Notes: generated from the letters alone by a model not told the origin. A stretch of DNA of 64,000 nt from Myxococcales bacterium (GCA_016191785.1 JACPVJ010000172.1:37056-101055); one strand, 5' to 3'. Counted from the first letter of the stretch, positions 17,993 to 27,292 are shown. Numbers and translations are program-made.

Positions 17993-20446
17993 TCACAGAA
18001 TCAAGGGTGACGTTGCGGAAGCTCGGCGGGCGTCACGCTCCGCGAACCACCAGACGCAGGTCGCCAGCAGCGCATAGAGGAGCGAAAATGGGAAATCCAC
18101 GAGCGTGCGCATCGTGGTCCAGAAGCTCTCGCTGCACACCACCAGCATGGACAGGACCGCGGCGCTGCGGCAAAGCTCGAGGGCGACCAGCGCCCGCGCC
18201 ACGCTCGCGCGCGCTTGCCGGTCGAGCTCGCCGAGCACCGCCCACGACAGCATCAACCCAACCAGCACGTATTTCCAGGCCAGCGCCGCGGTCACGACCC
18301 AGAGTGGAACGTCACGGTCTCCGAAGCCGGCGACCGCGAAGTGCATGTTTCCGAAGTCCAGGCTTCCGCCGAGCGCGACTCGCGAGAGGAACAACACCGA
18401 GAAGATGAACGCCGCCAGCACGAGCAGCGCGGTGTGGTTGCGGGTCCCGGAGTGCGCCAACGCTCGGCCCGAGGCCTGCGCGATGACGATCAGCGCCACG
18501 AGCGCGGGCAGCTCGAACGGCCGAGCGACCCAGGCATAGGCCGCGAACCCGAGCGCCAGTGGGAGCGAGCGCCGCCCGGTTCCGAGCGCGTAGAGCGCCG
18601 CGATGCCGGTCGCCAAGAGGAGCGTGCGCCCGACGCCGGGTGAAACCCACGGCACGACGCCAAGGGAGGCGCTGCCCAGCGCGGTCGCCGACAGCACGTG
18701 TCCGCGAGCGCTCTGGTCGCGTTGCCACTCACCGAGCGCCCACGCGCAGAGCGCCGCCGTGCCCGCGGCGCCCGAAAGGAGGGCATCCTGGCGGAGCCAC
18801 TCGGGGTAGACCCAGCCGCGTTCGGTCCCGATGCGGTAGAGCAGCACGTAACACGCCAGCACGACGAGCGCGTGGGGTCGCGACAAGCGGAGGTCACCGG
18901 TCCACAACCACCGCCCGCGTGGCTCGAGCCACCCCGTCGAGACGAACAGCGCGCTCGCCACGCCCACCGTCACGTAGGCGAGCGGCTGCGTGTTCGACGT
19001 GTACGACAGAACGAGCGCGCCCGGCAGGAGGAGCGCGGCTCCTCGAGGGAGCTGCTCGAAGCGTTGGCGCGCGAGCCGAGGCGCCACGAGCAGCACGGCG
19101 ACCGGCGCAAGACAGGCGACGAACACCGCCAGGCGTAGGACGGTCGGCCATGCTCCGCTCAGCCGCTCGACCTCGCGGACGAGGAGCACCGACAGGGCGA
19201 GCAGGGCTGCCCCAGCGGGGACCCAGCGCACGGCGCGCCAGCCCAGCACGCACAGCATGGCGCCGAGGAGCACGACGAGCGCCGCGGCCAGCACGCCGAA
19301 GCCGAGCGGCGTGTTGAGCCCCCGCGCGCTCTCGAGCTCCGCGTCGACGGCGCGAAGGGCGCTCCTCGCGCCGGCGACCCGTGCGTCCGCCGTCGCCTCG
19401 ACTGCGCAGCTGAGGTAAGCGCCCTCGCGCGTGCGGGCGCGGACCTCGCCGGGGAGGCCGCGCGCGAGCCCAACGGCTCGCCGACCCTCTCGGCACGCGA
19501 GCTCGGCCGTGCCAGCGCCGTCGAGCGCGAGGCACTCGACGATCGGGTGTCCGACGCCGTGGGCGGGGCCGGCTACGCCCAGCAGGACCGCGAGCGTGGC
19601 GCCGAGCTCGACCTGATCGACGGGACGGCCAAGCTTCACCCCGGGGAGGATCCCGCGACCGGAGAGCCAAATCGGCCCGCGGCGCTGCTCCGGCGTGTCC
19701 AGACCATGCGTGCCGCTGTCCCCCGCGCCATGGTCGCTGGCGACCACGACGGTCCAGCTCTCGTCCAGCGTCGCGATCACCTGGAAGACCTCTCGGTCGA
19801 GCTTCGACATGTGCTGGCGATACGCCGCGGAACGCACGCCATGGACGTGCATCTGAAAGTCGGGCGTCGTGAAGTGCGCGACGACCACGTCCGGACGGCG
19901 GTGCAGCGCGCGTGACAGCCCGGACAGCGTGTCCGCGGAGAAATCGACGTCCATGGCCACACCCTTCGGGTTCAGATGCCGCTCCGCGAACCAACGGCCG
20001 TACATCTCTGCCCAGCTCCCGTCGCCCACCAGCACCAGCTTCCTGCCCGCACGCTCCGCATTCTCCAGCCACGAGTTGAACGGGGGTGGTCTCGACGACA
20101 GGTTGGTCAGCACCTGTTCGAGGTGTCCGCGCTGTCCGGTGCCGAACGCGAGCACGGCGGCGCTCGTCACCGAGAACCTGCCGGCCCACAGCTCACCGCT
20201 GGTGCCGCCCCGCATCCGTCGGGAAAACTCGGGCATGATCGCGGGGTCGGTCGCGATGTCGTGGCGCAGACCGTCGAACACCACGAGCAGCAGGTGTCCG
20301 CCGAGCGGTGGACCTGCGCCCACGCCCTCGTCGACGACCGGCTCGCGCGCCGGCGGCAGCACCACCTGGAGGAACGCGGAAAAACAGCCATGGGCCAAGC
20401 CCACGAGCGCCAAGATGACCGCCATCGCGCGCACGGAAGTCGCCAT
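17993..20446 (-). CDS. PIG-O/PIG-G-like membrane phosphodiesterase or phosphoethanolamine transferase
   Basis: ATG 20446 starts an 817-residue protein. After one N-terminal span, residues ~50-310 are an alkaline-phosphatase-superfamily domain: metal and nucleophile region LLLVVFDGLRHD, VVAHFTTPDFQMHVHG, and VVVASDHGAGDSGTHG. The rest holds about a dozen membrane spans. This order and the SDHG...G.HG motif are those of the GPI ethanolamine-phosphate transferases PIG-N/O/G of eukaryotes, which decorate lipid-linked sugars. The bacterial substrate is unknown. It ends 76 bases before the FHA activator on the same strand. Confidence 0.75.
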   Translation of the reverse strand: MATSVRAMAVILALVGLAHGCFSAFLQVVLPPAREPVVDEGVGAGPPLGGHLLLVVFDGLRHDIATDPAIMPEFSRRMRGGTSGELWAGRFSVTSAAVLAFGTGQRGHLEQVLTNLSSRPPPFNSWLENAERAGRKLVLVGDGSWAEMYGRWFAERHLNPKGVAMDVDFSADTLSGLSRALHRRPDVVVAHFTTPDFQMHVHGVRSAAYRQHMSKLDREVFQVIATLDESWTVVVASDHGAGDSGTHGLDTPEQRRGPIWLSGRGILPGVKLGRPVDQVELGATLAVLLGVAGPAHGVGHPIVECLALDGAGTAELACREGRRAVGLARGLPGEVRARTREGAYLSCAVEATADARVAGARSALRAVDAELESARGLNTPLGFGVLAAALVVLLGAMLCVLGWRAVRWVPAGAALLALSVLLVREVERLSGAWPTVLRLAVFVACLAPVAVLLVAPRLARQRFEQLPRGAALLLPGALVLSYTSNTQPLAYVTVGVASALFVSTGWLEPRGRWLWTGDLRLSRPHALVVLACYVLLYRIGTERGWVYPEWLRQDALLSGAAGTAALCAWALGEWQRDQSARGHVLSATALGSASLGVVPWVSPGVGRTLLLATGIAALYALGTGRRSLPLALGFAAYAWVARPFELPALVALIVIAQASGRALAHSGTRNHTALLVLAAFIFSVLFLSRVALGGSLDFGNMHFAVAGFGDRDVPLWVVTAALAWKYVLVGLMLSWAVLGELDRQARASVARALVALELCRSAAVLSMLVVCSESFWTTMRTLVDFPFSLLYALLATCVWWFAERDARRASATSPLIL

Positions 20447-20525
20447 GGGGGTGCAGAGCTACGCACGGAGGATGCCAACGCTCTCCGGCACCCGTTTTGC
20501 AATGGTGGCGAGCGGGAGGACCAGC

Positions 20526-20804
20526 ATGAACGCGGCCTGCTCTTGCCTTGCATTCCATTTCGGGGGCGACGAGTTCCTACTCGTCAGCGTCCAGTCGCCC
20601 GCTCGCGCGCTGTCCACGCTCACCGGCGCCGAGCGAGACGTCGTGTGCGGAGTGCTCGACCAGGAAACGAATCGGGAGATCGCCGCTCGACGCGGCTCGT
20701 CGACGCGAACTGTGGCCAACCAGCTCGCGGCCGTCTTCCGCAAGCTGGGAGTCGGCTCACGCGCCGAGCTCATCAACGCAGTCGCCGGTGGAGGGCATGG
20801 ATGA
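20526..20804 (+). CDS. Small LuxR-type HTH protein (second module)
   Basis: ATG 20526 gives 92 residues, essentially one LuxR/GerE domain: LTGAERDVVCGVL, REIAARRGSSTRTVANQL, FRKLGVGSRAEL. It matches the protein at 473-769 in length, N-terminal FLLVSVQSP strand and C-terminal motif. Its stop overlaps the next gene by four bases (ATGA). It is divergent from the PIG-O-like gene, with 79 bases between. It probably acts with the overlapping partner. Confidence 0.85.
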   Translation: MNAACSCLAFHFGGDEFLLVSVQSPARALSTLTGAERDVVCGVLDQETNREIAARRGSSTRTVANQLAAVFRKLGVGSRAELINAVAGGGHG

Positions 20805-21232
20805 CCTGCAACGTGAGTTTGCGCGAGGTCGCTCTGGGCCTGGTGCCCACGCTCGCCGACGAGGGCCGGTTCGACGTTGCTGAAGCCCTGATCCGAGGTG
20901 AGCTCAGTGTCGTCGAGCAGATCGTCCACGATGGACGTCGTTACTTCTTGGCGAGGCGCGGCGTGCCGCGGTTCTCGTGCCGCCAACGACGCATCTTGGT
21001 CGAGCGCGCTCGCGGCAAGTCCGTCAAGGTCATCGCCATCGAGCTCGGCGTCAGCGCTGCGACGGTGTCACGCGACGCTCATCGCGCCCTGACCCTGCTC
21101 GGGCTCGAGTGCTGGGCCGACGTCGTTCGGTTGCTCGGGGTCGAAGCCGCAGCATGCCCGACCGCGTCGGCGCCAGGGCGCCGGACGGCGACGGTGATTC
21201 AGGGGCTCTCCCCGCCACCGCTCGGCGGGTAG
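20801..21232 (+). CDS. LuxR-like HTH regulator (second module)
   Basis: ATG 20801 overlaps the stop of the small LuxR gene. The 143-residue product has an N-terminal helical part, the segment VVEQIVHDGRRYFLARRG shared with the first gene in the window (LLDHFDTDGRRYVVAR), and a C-terminal HTH (RRILVERARGKSVKVIAIE, LGVSAATVSRDAHRAL). The HTH is more diverged than in its paralogue. Gene order is reversed relative to the 3-769 pair. The DGRRY segment may be the interaction or sensing element. Confidence 0.8.
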   Translation: MTCNVSLREVALGLVPTLADEGRFDVAEALIRGELSVVEQIVHDGRRYFLARRGVPRFSCRQRRILVERARGKSVKVIAIELGVSAATVSRDAHRALTLLGLECWADVVRLLGVEAAACPTASAPGRRTATVIQGLSPPPLGG

Positions 21233-21239
21233 CCCATGG

Positions 21240-21350
21240 GCGCGCAGTCACGCTCGAGCACCGAACCGAACGACGCGGAGCAGATCGCTGCGTCCGACCC
21301 GTCGGAGCAGTCGTCGCTGCCGTCGCAAGCCGAACGCGCCGGCCTTCGTC
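21240..21350 (-). pseudogene. Relic of an LDL-receptor class A repeat
   Basis: The minus strand reads SACDGSDDCSDGSDAAIC, which fits the second half of an LDLRA repeat (C-D-G-x-D-D-C-x-D-G-S-D-E-x-x-C) apart from the E. The earlier cysteines are absent and the frame runs into neighbouring genes. Secreted LDLRA proteins are common in Polyangia, so this is plausibly a fossil. Confidence 0.4.
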
Positions 21351-21401
21351 GTGCCACGACCCCCGTGACTCGAGGGCAGGCCACGCGTACCCTGAGCCTC
21401 G

Positions 21402-22550
21402 GTGGATCCTGGCAATTCATTCCCGCTGCGTGCCATCGTCGTGAACCTCATCGTCGGTTCCCGGCTCGTCGTGGCGTGCGGCGCACCCTCGCCGCCAGCC
21501 TCAGCGGCCCCCGATCCGCAGCCCGCGCCCGGGCCGGCGCCCCTCGACGCCGCCCTCGAGCCAGCCGCCACCGCGGACTCCGGCGCGACCGCGGCGCCCC
21601 TGCCGGCGATCGTGCCTCTCGCCGCTGCGCTCCTCAGCGACGGCTTCGAGCAGCGCCACCCCGAACGCGCGCTGCCCCGCGCTGCACGGGCGGACGCGCC
21701 GCCGCGCGTGGTGGTGGCCAAGGAGCCTGGCCGGGCGCGCTACGTCTTCGACGATCCCAGCATGCGCCTGCTGGTCTGGGCGGACGACGCCGCGCTCTTC
21801 GAGACTCCCCTTGCCGTGACGGCCCTCACGCGCCACCCCGCCAAGCCCGGCGCCAAGGAGCGGGTCCTCGTGGGCCCTGGGGCCTACGTCGAGCGGAAGT
21901 CCGAGAAGGCCGGCTTCGCGCTGATCACCGCCCGCGATCACACCTTCGGGGTGGAAGGCTACGTCCCGGCGGCAGCGCTCGGGCACGTCTACCTACCGAC
22001 CTCGATCCCGGAGGTCCCCGGCTCCGACCAGTGGGTGCTGTCCCGCACGGTTACCATCCTCGACAAGCCCGGCGGCGCCGCCCTCGGGAAGCTGCTCGAC
22101 GCCTCGGGCCCGCAGGTGCGAGTCACCGCGCTCGCGCAGGGGGCAGCTTGGTTCGTCGAGATCGTCTACCAGTCCCCGACCCTCTCCGTGCGCGGCTTCG
22201 TGCCGAAGTCGGCGCTGTCGCCGCCCCAGTCGGGTAGCTGGGGGCGCGGCTACGCCTCCCTGGGCCGCAACGATCCCCCGATGGAGACCCTGACCTTCCC
22301 GGCCGGCGCGTGCTTGTACTCCGAGCCCTGGGGCGAGGTCGTTGGCGTCCTGCGCCGGCCTCGCACGGCCAGCGTCCACGTCGAAGAGGGCGCGCGGGCA
22401 GCGTGGCGCAAGCTCGAGCCGAGTCACGTCGGCGCGAGCGTCTGGCTGCCCCGGGAAGGCTCGAGCGCGACGCCGCCGCCGAACGGGGCACCGGCCGAAC
22501 CGCTCTCGCTGGCCGACGGGTTCAGGTGCGCGGCGCCGCCGCGGCGCTGA
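21402..22550 (+). CDS. Envelope protein with SH3-like segments
   Basis: GTG 21402 gives 382 residues; GTG 21441 would leave a shorter signal. The N-terminus is hydrophobic and ends LVVACGAP (possible lipobox), followed by a Pro/Ala tether to ~85. The body has repeated SH3-type strands: VLVGPGAYVERKSEKAGFAL, WVLSRTVTILDKPGG, AAWFVEIVYQ, RGFVPKSAL, CLYSEPWGEVVGVL. Bacterial SH3 domains usually bind cell-wall peptides. No catalytic motif is seen. A cell-wall or periplasmic role is inferred. Confidence 0.7.
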   Translation: MDPGNSFPLRAIVVNLIVGSRLVVACGAPSPPASAAPDPQPAPGPAPLDAALEPAATADSGATAAPLPAIVPLAAALLSDGFEQRHPERALPRAARADAPPRVVVAKEPGRARYVFDDPSMRLLVWADDAALFETPLAVTALTRHPAKPGAKERVLVGPGAYVERKSEKAGFALITARDHTFGVEGYVPAAALGHVYLPTSIPEVPGSDQWVLSRTVTILDKPGGAALGKLLDASGPQVRVTALAQGAAWFVEIVYQSPTLSVRGFVPKSALSPPQSGSWGRGYASLGRNDPPMETLTFPAGACLYSEPWGEVVGVLRRPRTASVHVEEGARAAWRKLEPSHVGASVWLPREGSSATPPPNGAPAEPLSLADGFRCAAPPRR

Positions 22551-22674
22551 GCCTCGACTTCAGTGCGCCCTCTCGAGGCCGGCAACTGAAACCCGCGTCG
22601 GCCACGACGGCCTTCCGCCGCGGGCGTATTTGCTGCTGACACGATGCGGCGCGTGTGCGATCACCGTCGGCGCC

Positions 22675-22992
22675 ATGGCAGTGGGTGAGGTCGACTGGGA
22701 AGAGTTCGCAGCGCACCTGCGCGCTCAAGGCGAAGAGCACGTCCTCGACGAGTATCCCGAATACGCCGAATACCTGCGCAGCAAGCGCGCGGCGGAAGAC
22801 CCCGCCAGCGACGTGCCGCCGCCGTCCGAGCCCGCCGCCGAAGACCCCGTCGAGCGTGTCGTCGAGCGTGTCGTCGAGCGTGTCGTCGAGCGCGTCGTCG
22901 AAGTGCTCGTGATCCGTTGCAGGTTCTGCCAGGCGCTCACGCCAGTCGAGCGGGAGACCTGCAAGAGCTGCGGAGCCGGCGAGTTCACCTGA
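22675..22992 (+). CDS. Small zinc-ribbon protein with VVER repeats
   Basis: ATG 22675 gives 105 residues. The N-terminus is acidic and helical (VDWEEFAAHLRAQGEEHVLD, YPEYAEYLRSK). Residues ~58-76 are four tandem copies of Val-Glu-Arg-Val from a 12-base DNA repeat, likely a helix or coiled coil. The C-terminus is a zinc ribbon: CRFC, 10 residues apart, then CKSCG. A regulatory or scaffold role is possible. I do not recognise the family. Confidence 0.75.
   Translation: MAVGEVDWEEFAAHLRAQGEEHVLDEYPEYAEYLRSKRAAEDPASDVPPPSEPAAEDPVERVVERVVERVVERVVEVLVIRCRFCQALTPVERETCKSCGAGEFT
22849..22896 (+). repeat. 12-bp tandem repeat in coding sequence
   Basis: Four copies of GTCGAGCGTGTC (the fourth with one change), coding VERV repeats in the zinc-ribbon protein. 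The multiple-of-three unit would keep the frame if copy number changed. Confidence 0.85.
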
Positions 22993-23120
22993 TGCGCGTC
23001 GTGCTGCGTGCGCGAGCGCCGACGGCCTGAAGGGCGCTTGCCGCGTCGTCCAGGCCACCCCGCCCGGCGGACGTTGGGGGCGAAGCAACTCCTCGACGAC
23101 GCCCCGCTCTTCTGCCGGTC

Positions 23121-23155
23121 TCGCAGCGAGCCGTTTTCCGCAAGCTGGGGAGCGA
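23121..23155 (+). pseudogene. Possible LuxR-HTH gene relic
   Basis: About 22 bases (AGCCGTTTTCCGCAAGCTGG) nearly match the end of the small LuxR gene at 20526-20804, which codes AAVFRKLG. The local frame reads RAVFRKLGSE and then diverges. With no other trace of the domain, it is either a fragment or coincidence. Confidence 0.3.
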
Positions 23156-23249
23156 GGTCGACGCCGTGACGCTCGCGACCGGGGGGCATCCGAACGAGCT
23201 CACCCCCTGCGCAGAACGGCGGCGACCTCCCGGCGCGGGCTGCCCCAGA

Positions 23250-23984
23250 TCAGTGATGGAGGGCCGTGAGCATGAGCGCGGCGCCCCATCCGCGGCTCCG
23301 CACCCCGAACGGGCCCTCGCTGGTCGCGAAGGTCAAGAGGCGAGCGTAGCCTCCGAGCGACCAGTTCGACGACACGAACGCGTCGTAGCCCGCGAACACC
23401 GCCAGGCCCCAGCCGTTCCCCATTGGCTCCGCGATGCACTCCTCTTTCGGAGGGCAGACCTCGGCGAGCCAGCCCGTGTTGACGTTGGGCGACTCCGCGG
23501 GAGCAGAGTCGTCATCGACGACTTGGTACTGGACGTGGCCGACGGCCCCGTCGAGGTGGAACCCCGCTTCTGGATCGATGAACCAGTCCGCAAACGCGCC
23601 CATGAGGAGGGTCGTAGCCGCTCCATTCAGCTCGTAGCGCTTCCCGTTGACCTCCAGGGTTGGACGGTGACCGCCGTTCCCCATGAAGCCGGCTCCCAAG
23701 ACGAGCCAGTGGGCAGGGGTACCACCGAGAAGCAGGTCGAAGGCCATTCCGCTGTCTTCGACTTGGACCTCAGGCACCTCGAAGCCGTTGCCATACGTGG
23801 CACCGGACGTCGAGGCAGCGCTCGTTCCGTATCCGAGCCCAAAGCGCAGGTAGAAGCCATCGTGCAGGTGGTCCCCCGCGTCGGAGGTCGCCGCCGGCGC
23901 GGCAGCTGCGCCGGCGGGTCGCGCGGTGAGCGCGAAAGACGACACCGCGAGTACCCCTACCGCCCGCAGGAAGCGTCCCGCCAT
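23250..23984 (-). CDS. Outer-membrane beta-barrel-like protein
   Basis: ATG 23984 gives 244 residues; three residues more are open upstream. The signal peptide ends ARPAGAAAA. The rest shows alternating hydrophobic/aromatic strands with Gly turns, such as GFYLRFGLGYGTSA, WLVLGAGFMGNGG, GWGLAVFAGYDAFV and WSLGGYARLLTF. This pattern is typical of outer-membrane barrels of the OmpA/OmpX type. The pair CPPKEEC lies in a loop. The ligand or role is unknown. Confidence 0.75.
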   Translation of the reverse strand: MAGRFLRAVGVLAVSSFALTARPAGAAAAPAATSDAGDHLHDGFYLRFGLGYGTSAASTSGATYGNGFEVPEVQVEDSGMAFDLLLGGTPAHWLVLGAGFMGNGGHRPTLEVNGKRYELNGAATTLLMGAFADWFIDPEAGFHLDGAVGHVQYQVVDDDSAPAESPNVNTGWLAEVCPPKEECIAEPMGNGWGLAVFAGYDAFVSSNWSLGGYARLLTFATSEGPFGVRSRGWGAALMLTALHH

Positions 23985-24165
23985 GCACCCCACGATGCCT
24001 TCGCCGCGCGCGCCCAGCCATGGTCATTCGTTGCGGTGCGTGCACCCGCGTCGAGCGGCGCGAGGGCAGGCGCCGATCAGAACGCCACGGGCACGTAGAC
24101 CTGGATCTGGCTTGTGCTCCGTCGTCGCTGCGCGAGCACGAGCGACGGGTCTCGCGGGCACCCCT

Positions 24166-24837
24166 TCAGCGCTCCCAGAAGGGACGCCACTCCTTGTCGC
24201 GCCGCTGGACCTCCGTCACGCGGCGGCCCTGGACGAACACATCGAGCTCGTCGCCAAGCGTCCGTAGCCTCCCTCCGAGCTGCGCGATGCCGCGCGCATT
24301 CGTTCGACCTGCCAGATCTCCTTGCTCACCGCGGACGACGACGTCGACATGGGGAAACGGCTTGCGCAAACAGTGAACGCTGCCCGCGTAGACCTCCTTC
24401 TGCTCGGGCGGCAGCGGTGTTTCCTTGGTGCCGCTGTGCGCTACGACGAGGGCAGCGACTCCGACCCCGACTCCCACCAGCAAGAGCCCGGCTCCCTCCG
24501 GGGTCCCTCCCTGTTGGTTGGACGCCGCGCCCACGCCCACGCCGACGAGGGTCACCGGGCCGATGAATGCAAAGCCCGTGGGCCGTACCTCCCGCACCTC
24601 CACGCCGCGCTCCTCGACGTTCTCCCATCGTTCGCAAGTTCGGGCCACGAACACCTCGGCGCGGGCTCTTCCGCCCACCTCGTCGAGCGCTGCGATCACG
24701 AATTGTCGCCCCTTCAGCTCGGCTCGTTGCGCGACCGTCACGGTCGTCGTGCGAGTGGACCGCGTCTCGGCCCAACAGCCCTCCAGGGAAACCGCCAAGG
24801 TCAGCAGTAAGAGCAGCCGACGAGGCTCACGGTGCAT
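24166..24837 (-). CDS. Lipoprotein with internal hydrophobic segments
   Basis: ATG 24837 gives 223 residues: signal peptide and lipobox AVSLEGC, a soluble part (AELKGRQFVIAALDE), hydrophobic stretches (FIGPVTLVGVGVGAA, GLLLVGVGVGVAALVV), and a C-terminal carboxypeptidase-regulatory-like strand set (VDVVVRGEQGDLAGRTNARG, LDVFVQGRRVTEV). The layout recurs in the two tandem lipoproteins at 31405-32741. It is on the same strand as the barrel gene, 181 bases away. No function known. Confidence 0.7.
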   Translation of the reverse strand: MHREPRRLLLLLTLAVSLEGCWAETRSTRTTTVTVAQRAELKGRQFVIAALDEVGGRARAEVFVARTCERWENVEERGVEVREVRPTGFAFIGPVTLVGVGVGAASNQQGGTPEGAGLLLVGVGVGVAALVVAHSGTKETPLPPEQKEVYAGSVHCLRKPFPHVDVVVRGEQGDLAGRTNARGIAQLGGRLRTLGDELDVFVQGRRVTEVQRRDKEWRPFWER

Positions 24838-25188
24838 GCCCCGAGGATGACGCGAAGCAGAGCACCCCTTCCATGGTCAGTCCTTTCAGTCGTCGAACTC
24901 GGGCTTCGGCGAAGGGTGACTGGGGGCGGACGCGCGAAGACCCCTTGCAGCGCGGGGCAAGCTCGCGCTGTCGCTCGAAGCGGACTCGGGGTCCGGCGCC
25001 GCCGCTCGCGCCCCCGCTGCCGCTCGTTCCGCCAGCTCGCACCGCACGCGATCGTCAACTCGCCGGCGGCGCGCGTGGTCGCATCGCTTGCGGATGGCTG
25101 CCGGCCTGGCGCCAGACTTGCGCGCCTTGCGTGCGAGAACGGCGCGCGTCTCGGCGTGGCACGGCCCGTGCTCGCCATTGGCACAATC
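24838..25188. other. Intergenic stretch of 351 bases
   Basis: Lies between the divergent lipoprotein and multicopper oxidase genes and should hold both promoters. Neither strand shows a recognisable gene, RNA, repeat or motif. Confidence 0.5.
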
Positions 25189-27228
25189 ATGGCGGCGCTC
25201 TGTGGCAAGCTGTTCGGGGCGGTGTTCTCTCTCTCCGTGTTGAGCGCGCTGGCGCTCGGAGGCGCGAGCTGCGCGGACGACGAGGAAGGTCTCGGGATCA
25301 CGGGTGGCAGCGGCGGCACTGACGCCTCTGCCGGTGGCGGCAGCGCCGGTAGCGGCGGTAGCAGCGGAGGGGGGACTGGCGGCGCGACCGGTGGCACCGG
25401 TGGCTCGGCGGCGCCCGAGATCCTCGACCCCCTGGTGATCCCGAAGTTCCAGCACGCGCTGGTGGTCCCGCCCGCCATGCCCCCGATGGCGAAGACGGGG
25501 AACGTGACCGAGTACGAGATCGCGGTGCGTCAGCTCGAGCAGCAAGTGCTGCCCCCGGGGCTACCCAAGACCAAGGTCTGGGGCTACGGCAAGCCCACCG
25601 CACCAGCGACCTTCCACACGCCTGCCTTCACCCTCGAAGCGCGCAAGGGTGAGCCCGTGCGGGTGAAGTGGATCAACGACTTGATCGACGCGAGCGGCAA
25701 CTACTTGCCACACCTGCTCACGGTGGACCCGACGTTGCACTGGGCGAACCCGCCAGGCCCCCCCGACTCCATGAGCATGTCGAGCACGCCGTACACGGGC
25801 CCCGTGCCGATCGTGACCCACCTGCATGGCGGGCACAGCCCGGCCGTCAGCGACGGTCACCCGGAAGCGTGGTGGCTGCCGAACGCCAAGAACATCCCGT
25901 CTGGATACGTGACCAAGGGAACGCACTTCGGTACCACCCAGGACGTGGGTGCGGGGGCCGTGCTCTTCGAGTACCCGAACGATCAGCGCGCGAGCACGCT
26001 CTGGTATCACGACCACGCCCTGGGTATCACGCGCCTGAACGTGTACGCGGGCATGGCGGGCTTCTATCTCTTGCGCGACTCGGAAGAGGACGCGATGGGT
26101 CTGCCCGGCCCGGCGCCCAAGGCCGGCGACGGCGCAAGCATGCGTTACTACGAGATCCCCATCGCCATCCAAGATCGCGCGTTCTTCGACGACGGATCGC
26201 TGCGCTACCCGAAGAGCCGCGAGGAGTTCGACGGCTACAAGGGGCCCTACATGCCCCAGACCTCGGTCCACCCGTTCTGGAATCCGGAAGCGTTCGGCGA
26301 CACGATGATGGTCAACGGGCGCGTCTGGCCGTACGTCGAGGTGGAGCACCGGCTCTACCGCTTCCGCCTGCTCAACGGCTGCAACGCGCGCACCCTGCGC
26401 CTCGCCTTCGACAAGAAGATCGACTTTCACCAGATCGGCAACGACGGCGGGTTCCTCTCCGGCGCGCCGGTGAAGCGGAGCGAAATCGTGCTCGGCCCCG
26501 GTGAGCGCGCCGACGTGCTCGTCGACCTCACGGACCGCAGCCCGGGTGAGGTCATCACGCTCTTGAACCGGGGTCCGGACGAGCCGTTCAAGGGCCTCGC
26601 CGCCGACCAGGACGTCTCGAACCCGGCCACGACGGGCCTGGTGATGCAGCTCCGCGTCGTGACCGCCACGACCGACGGCAAGCCGGGAGCCATCCCGACC
26701 TCGCTCCCAGTGGTCTCGCCGCTCAGCACCACGCTCGCGCCCCGCGACCTCACGCTCAGCGAAGAGATGTACGAGCCCGCGGACATCCCCGTCGAGGCCG
26801 TGCTCGGCACGCCCGACAAGGGCCCGCTCGAGTGGGGCGCCGAAGCCACCGAGACCCCCACGGCCGGCGACACCGAGATCTGGCGGGTCTTCAACCTGAC
26901 CGCGGACGCGCATCCCATCCACTTGCACCTGGTGATGTTCCAGGTCCTCGATCGCACCCCCTTCGACGCCGAGGGTTACCACGACGCATGGATGAAATTC
27001 CTGAAGTCCCAGGGCACGAAGCCCAAGGTCGAGGACTTCATCACCGGCTCACCGTCCCCGGCGCTGGCGTCCGAGTCGGGGTTCAAGGACACCGTCATGG
27101 CGAACCCCGGCGAGATCACCCGCCTCATCGCCACGTTCGACCTCGCGGGCAACTACGTGTGGCACTGTCACATCTTGGAGCACGAGGACAACGAGATGAT
27201 GCGCCCCCTGGTGGTCAAGCCCAAATAG
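25189..27228 (+). CDS. CotA-like multicopper oxidase (laccase), exported
   Basis: ATG 25189 is chosen for its signal peptide (LSVLSALALGGASC), giving 679 residues with a Gly/Ser tether at ~40-65. All four copper signatures are present: THLHGGH near 210, WYHDHALGITRLN near 272, HPIHLH near 574 and HCHILEHEDNEMM near 659, whose Met fits a type-1 axial ligand. HLHGGH, the DG-PEAW segment and the HILEHED end are those of CotA/bilirubin-oxidase-like enzymes. It oxidises phenols, bilirubin-like compounds or metal ions with O2 at the cell surface. The substrate is unknown. Confidence 0.93.
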   Translation: MAALCGKLFGAVFSLSVLSALALGGASCADDEEGLGITGGSGGTDASAGGGSAGSGGSSGGGTGGATGGTGGSAAPEILDPLVIPKFQHALVVPPAMPPMAKTGNVTEYEIAVRQLEQQVLPPGLPKTKVWGYGKPTAPATFHTPAFTLEARKGEPVRVKWINDLIDASGNYLPHLLTVDPTLHWANPPGPPDSMSMSSTPYTGPVPIVTHLHGGHSPAVSDGHPEAWWLPNAKNIPSGYVTKGTHFGTTQDVGAGAVLFEYPNDQRASTLWYHDHALGITRLNVYAGMAGFYLLRDSEEDAMGLPGPAPKAGDGASMRYYEIPIAIQDRAFFDDGSLRYPKSREEFDGYKGPYMPQTSVHPFWNPEAFGDTMMVNGRVWPYVEVEHRLYRFRLLNGCNARTLRLAFDKKIDFHQIGNDGGFLSGAPVKRSEIVLGPGERADVLVDLTDRSPGEVITLLNRGPDEPFKGLAADQDVSNPATTGLVMQLRVVTATTDGKPGAIPTSLPVVSPLSTTLAPRDLTLSEEMYEPADIPVEAVLGTPDKGPLEWGAEATETPTAGDTEIWRVFNLTADAHPIHLHLVMFQVLDRTPFDAEGYHDAWMKFLKSQGTKPKVEDFITGSPSPALASESGFKDTVMANPGEITRLIATFDLAGNYVWHCHILEHEDNEMMRPLVVKPK

Positions 27229-27273
27229 CGCGCACCGTGACGCCGTCGTGACGCCCGCACCCCCGCCGAGCAC

Positions 27274-27292
27274 GGCGCAACGCTACTGCGCC
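27274..27292. terminator. Hairpin between convergent genes
   Basis: GGCGCA (27274-27279) pairs with TGCGCC (27287-27292) across a 7-base loop, between the oxidase stop at 27228 and the kinase stop at 27283, which it overlaps. It could end transcription from either side. The U-tract is poor. Confidence 0.35.

Noticed and set aside
23994..24165. Gene between the barrel and lipoprotein genes
   Set aside because: Only short Arg-rich frames without start signals; treated as intergenic.
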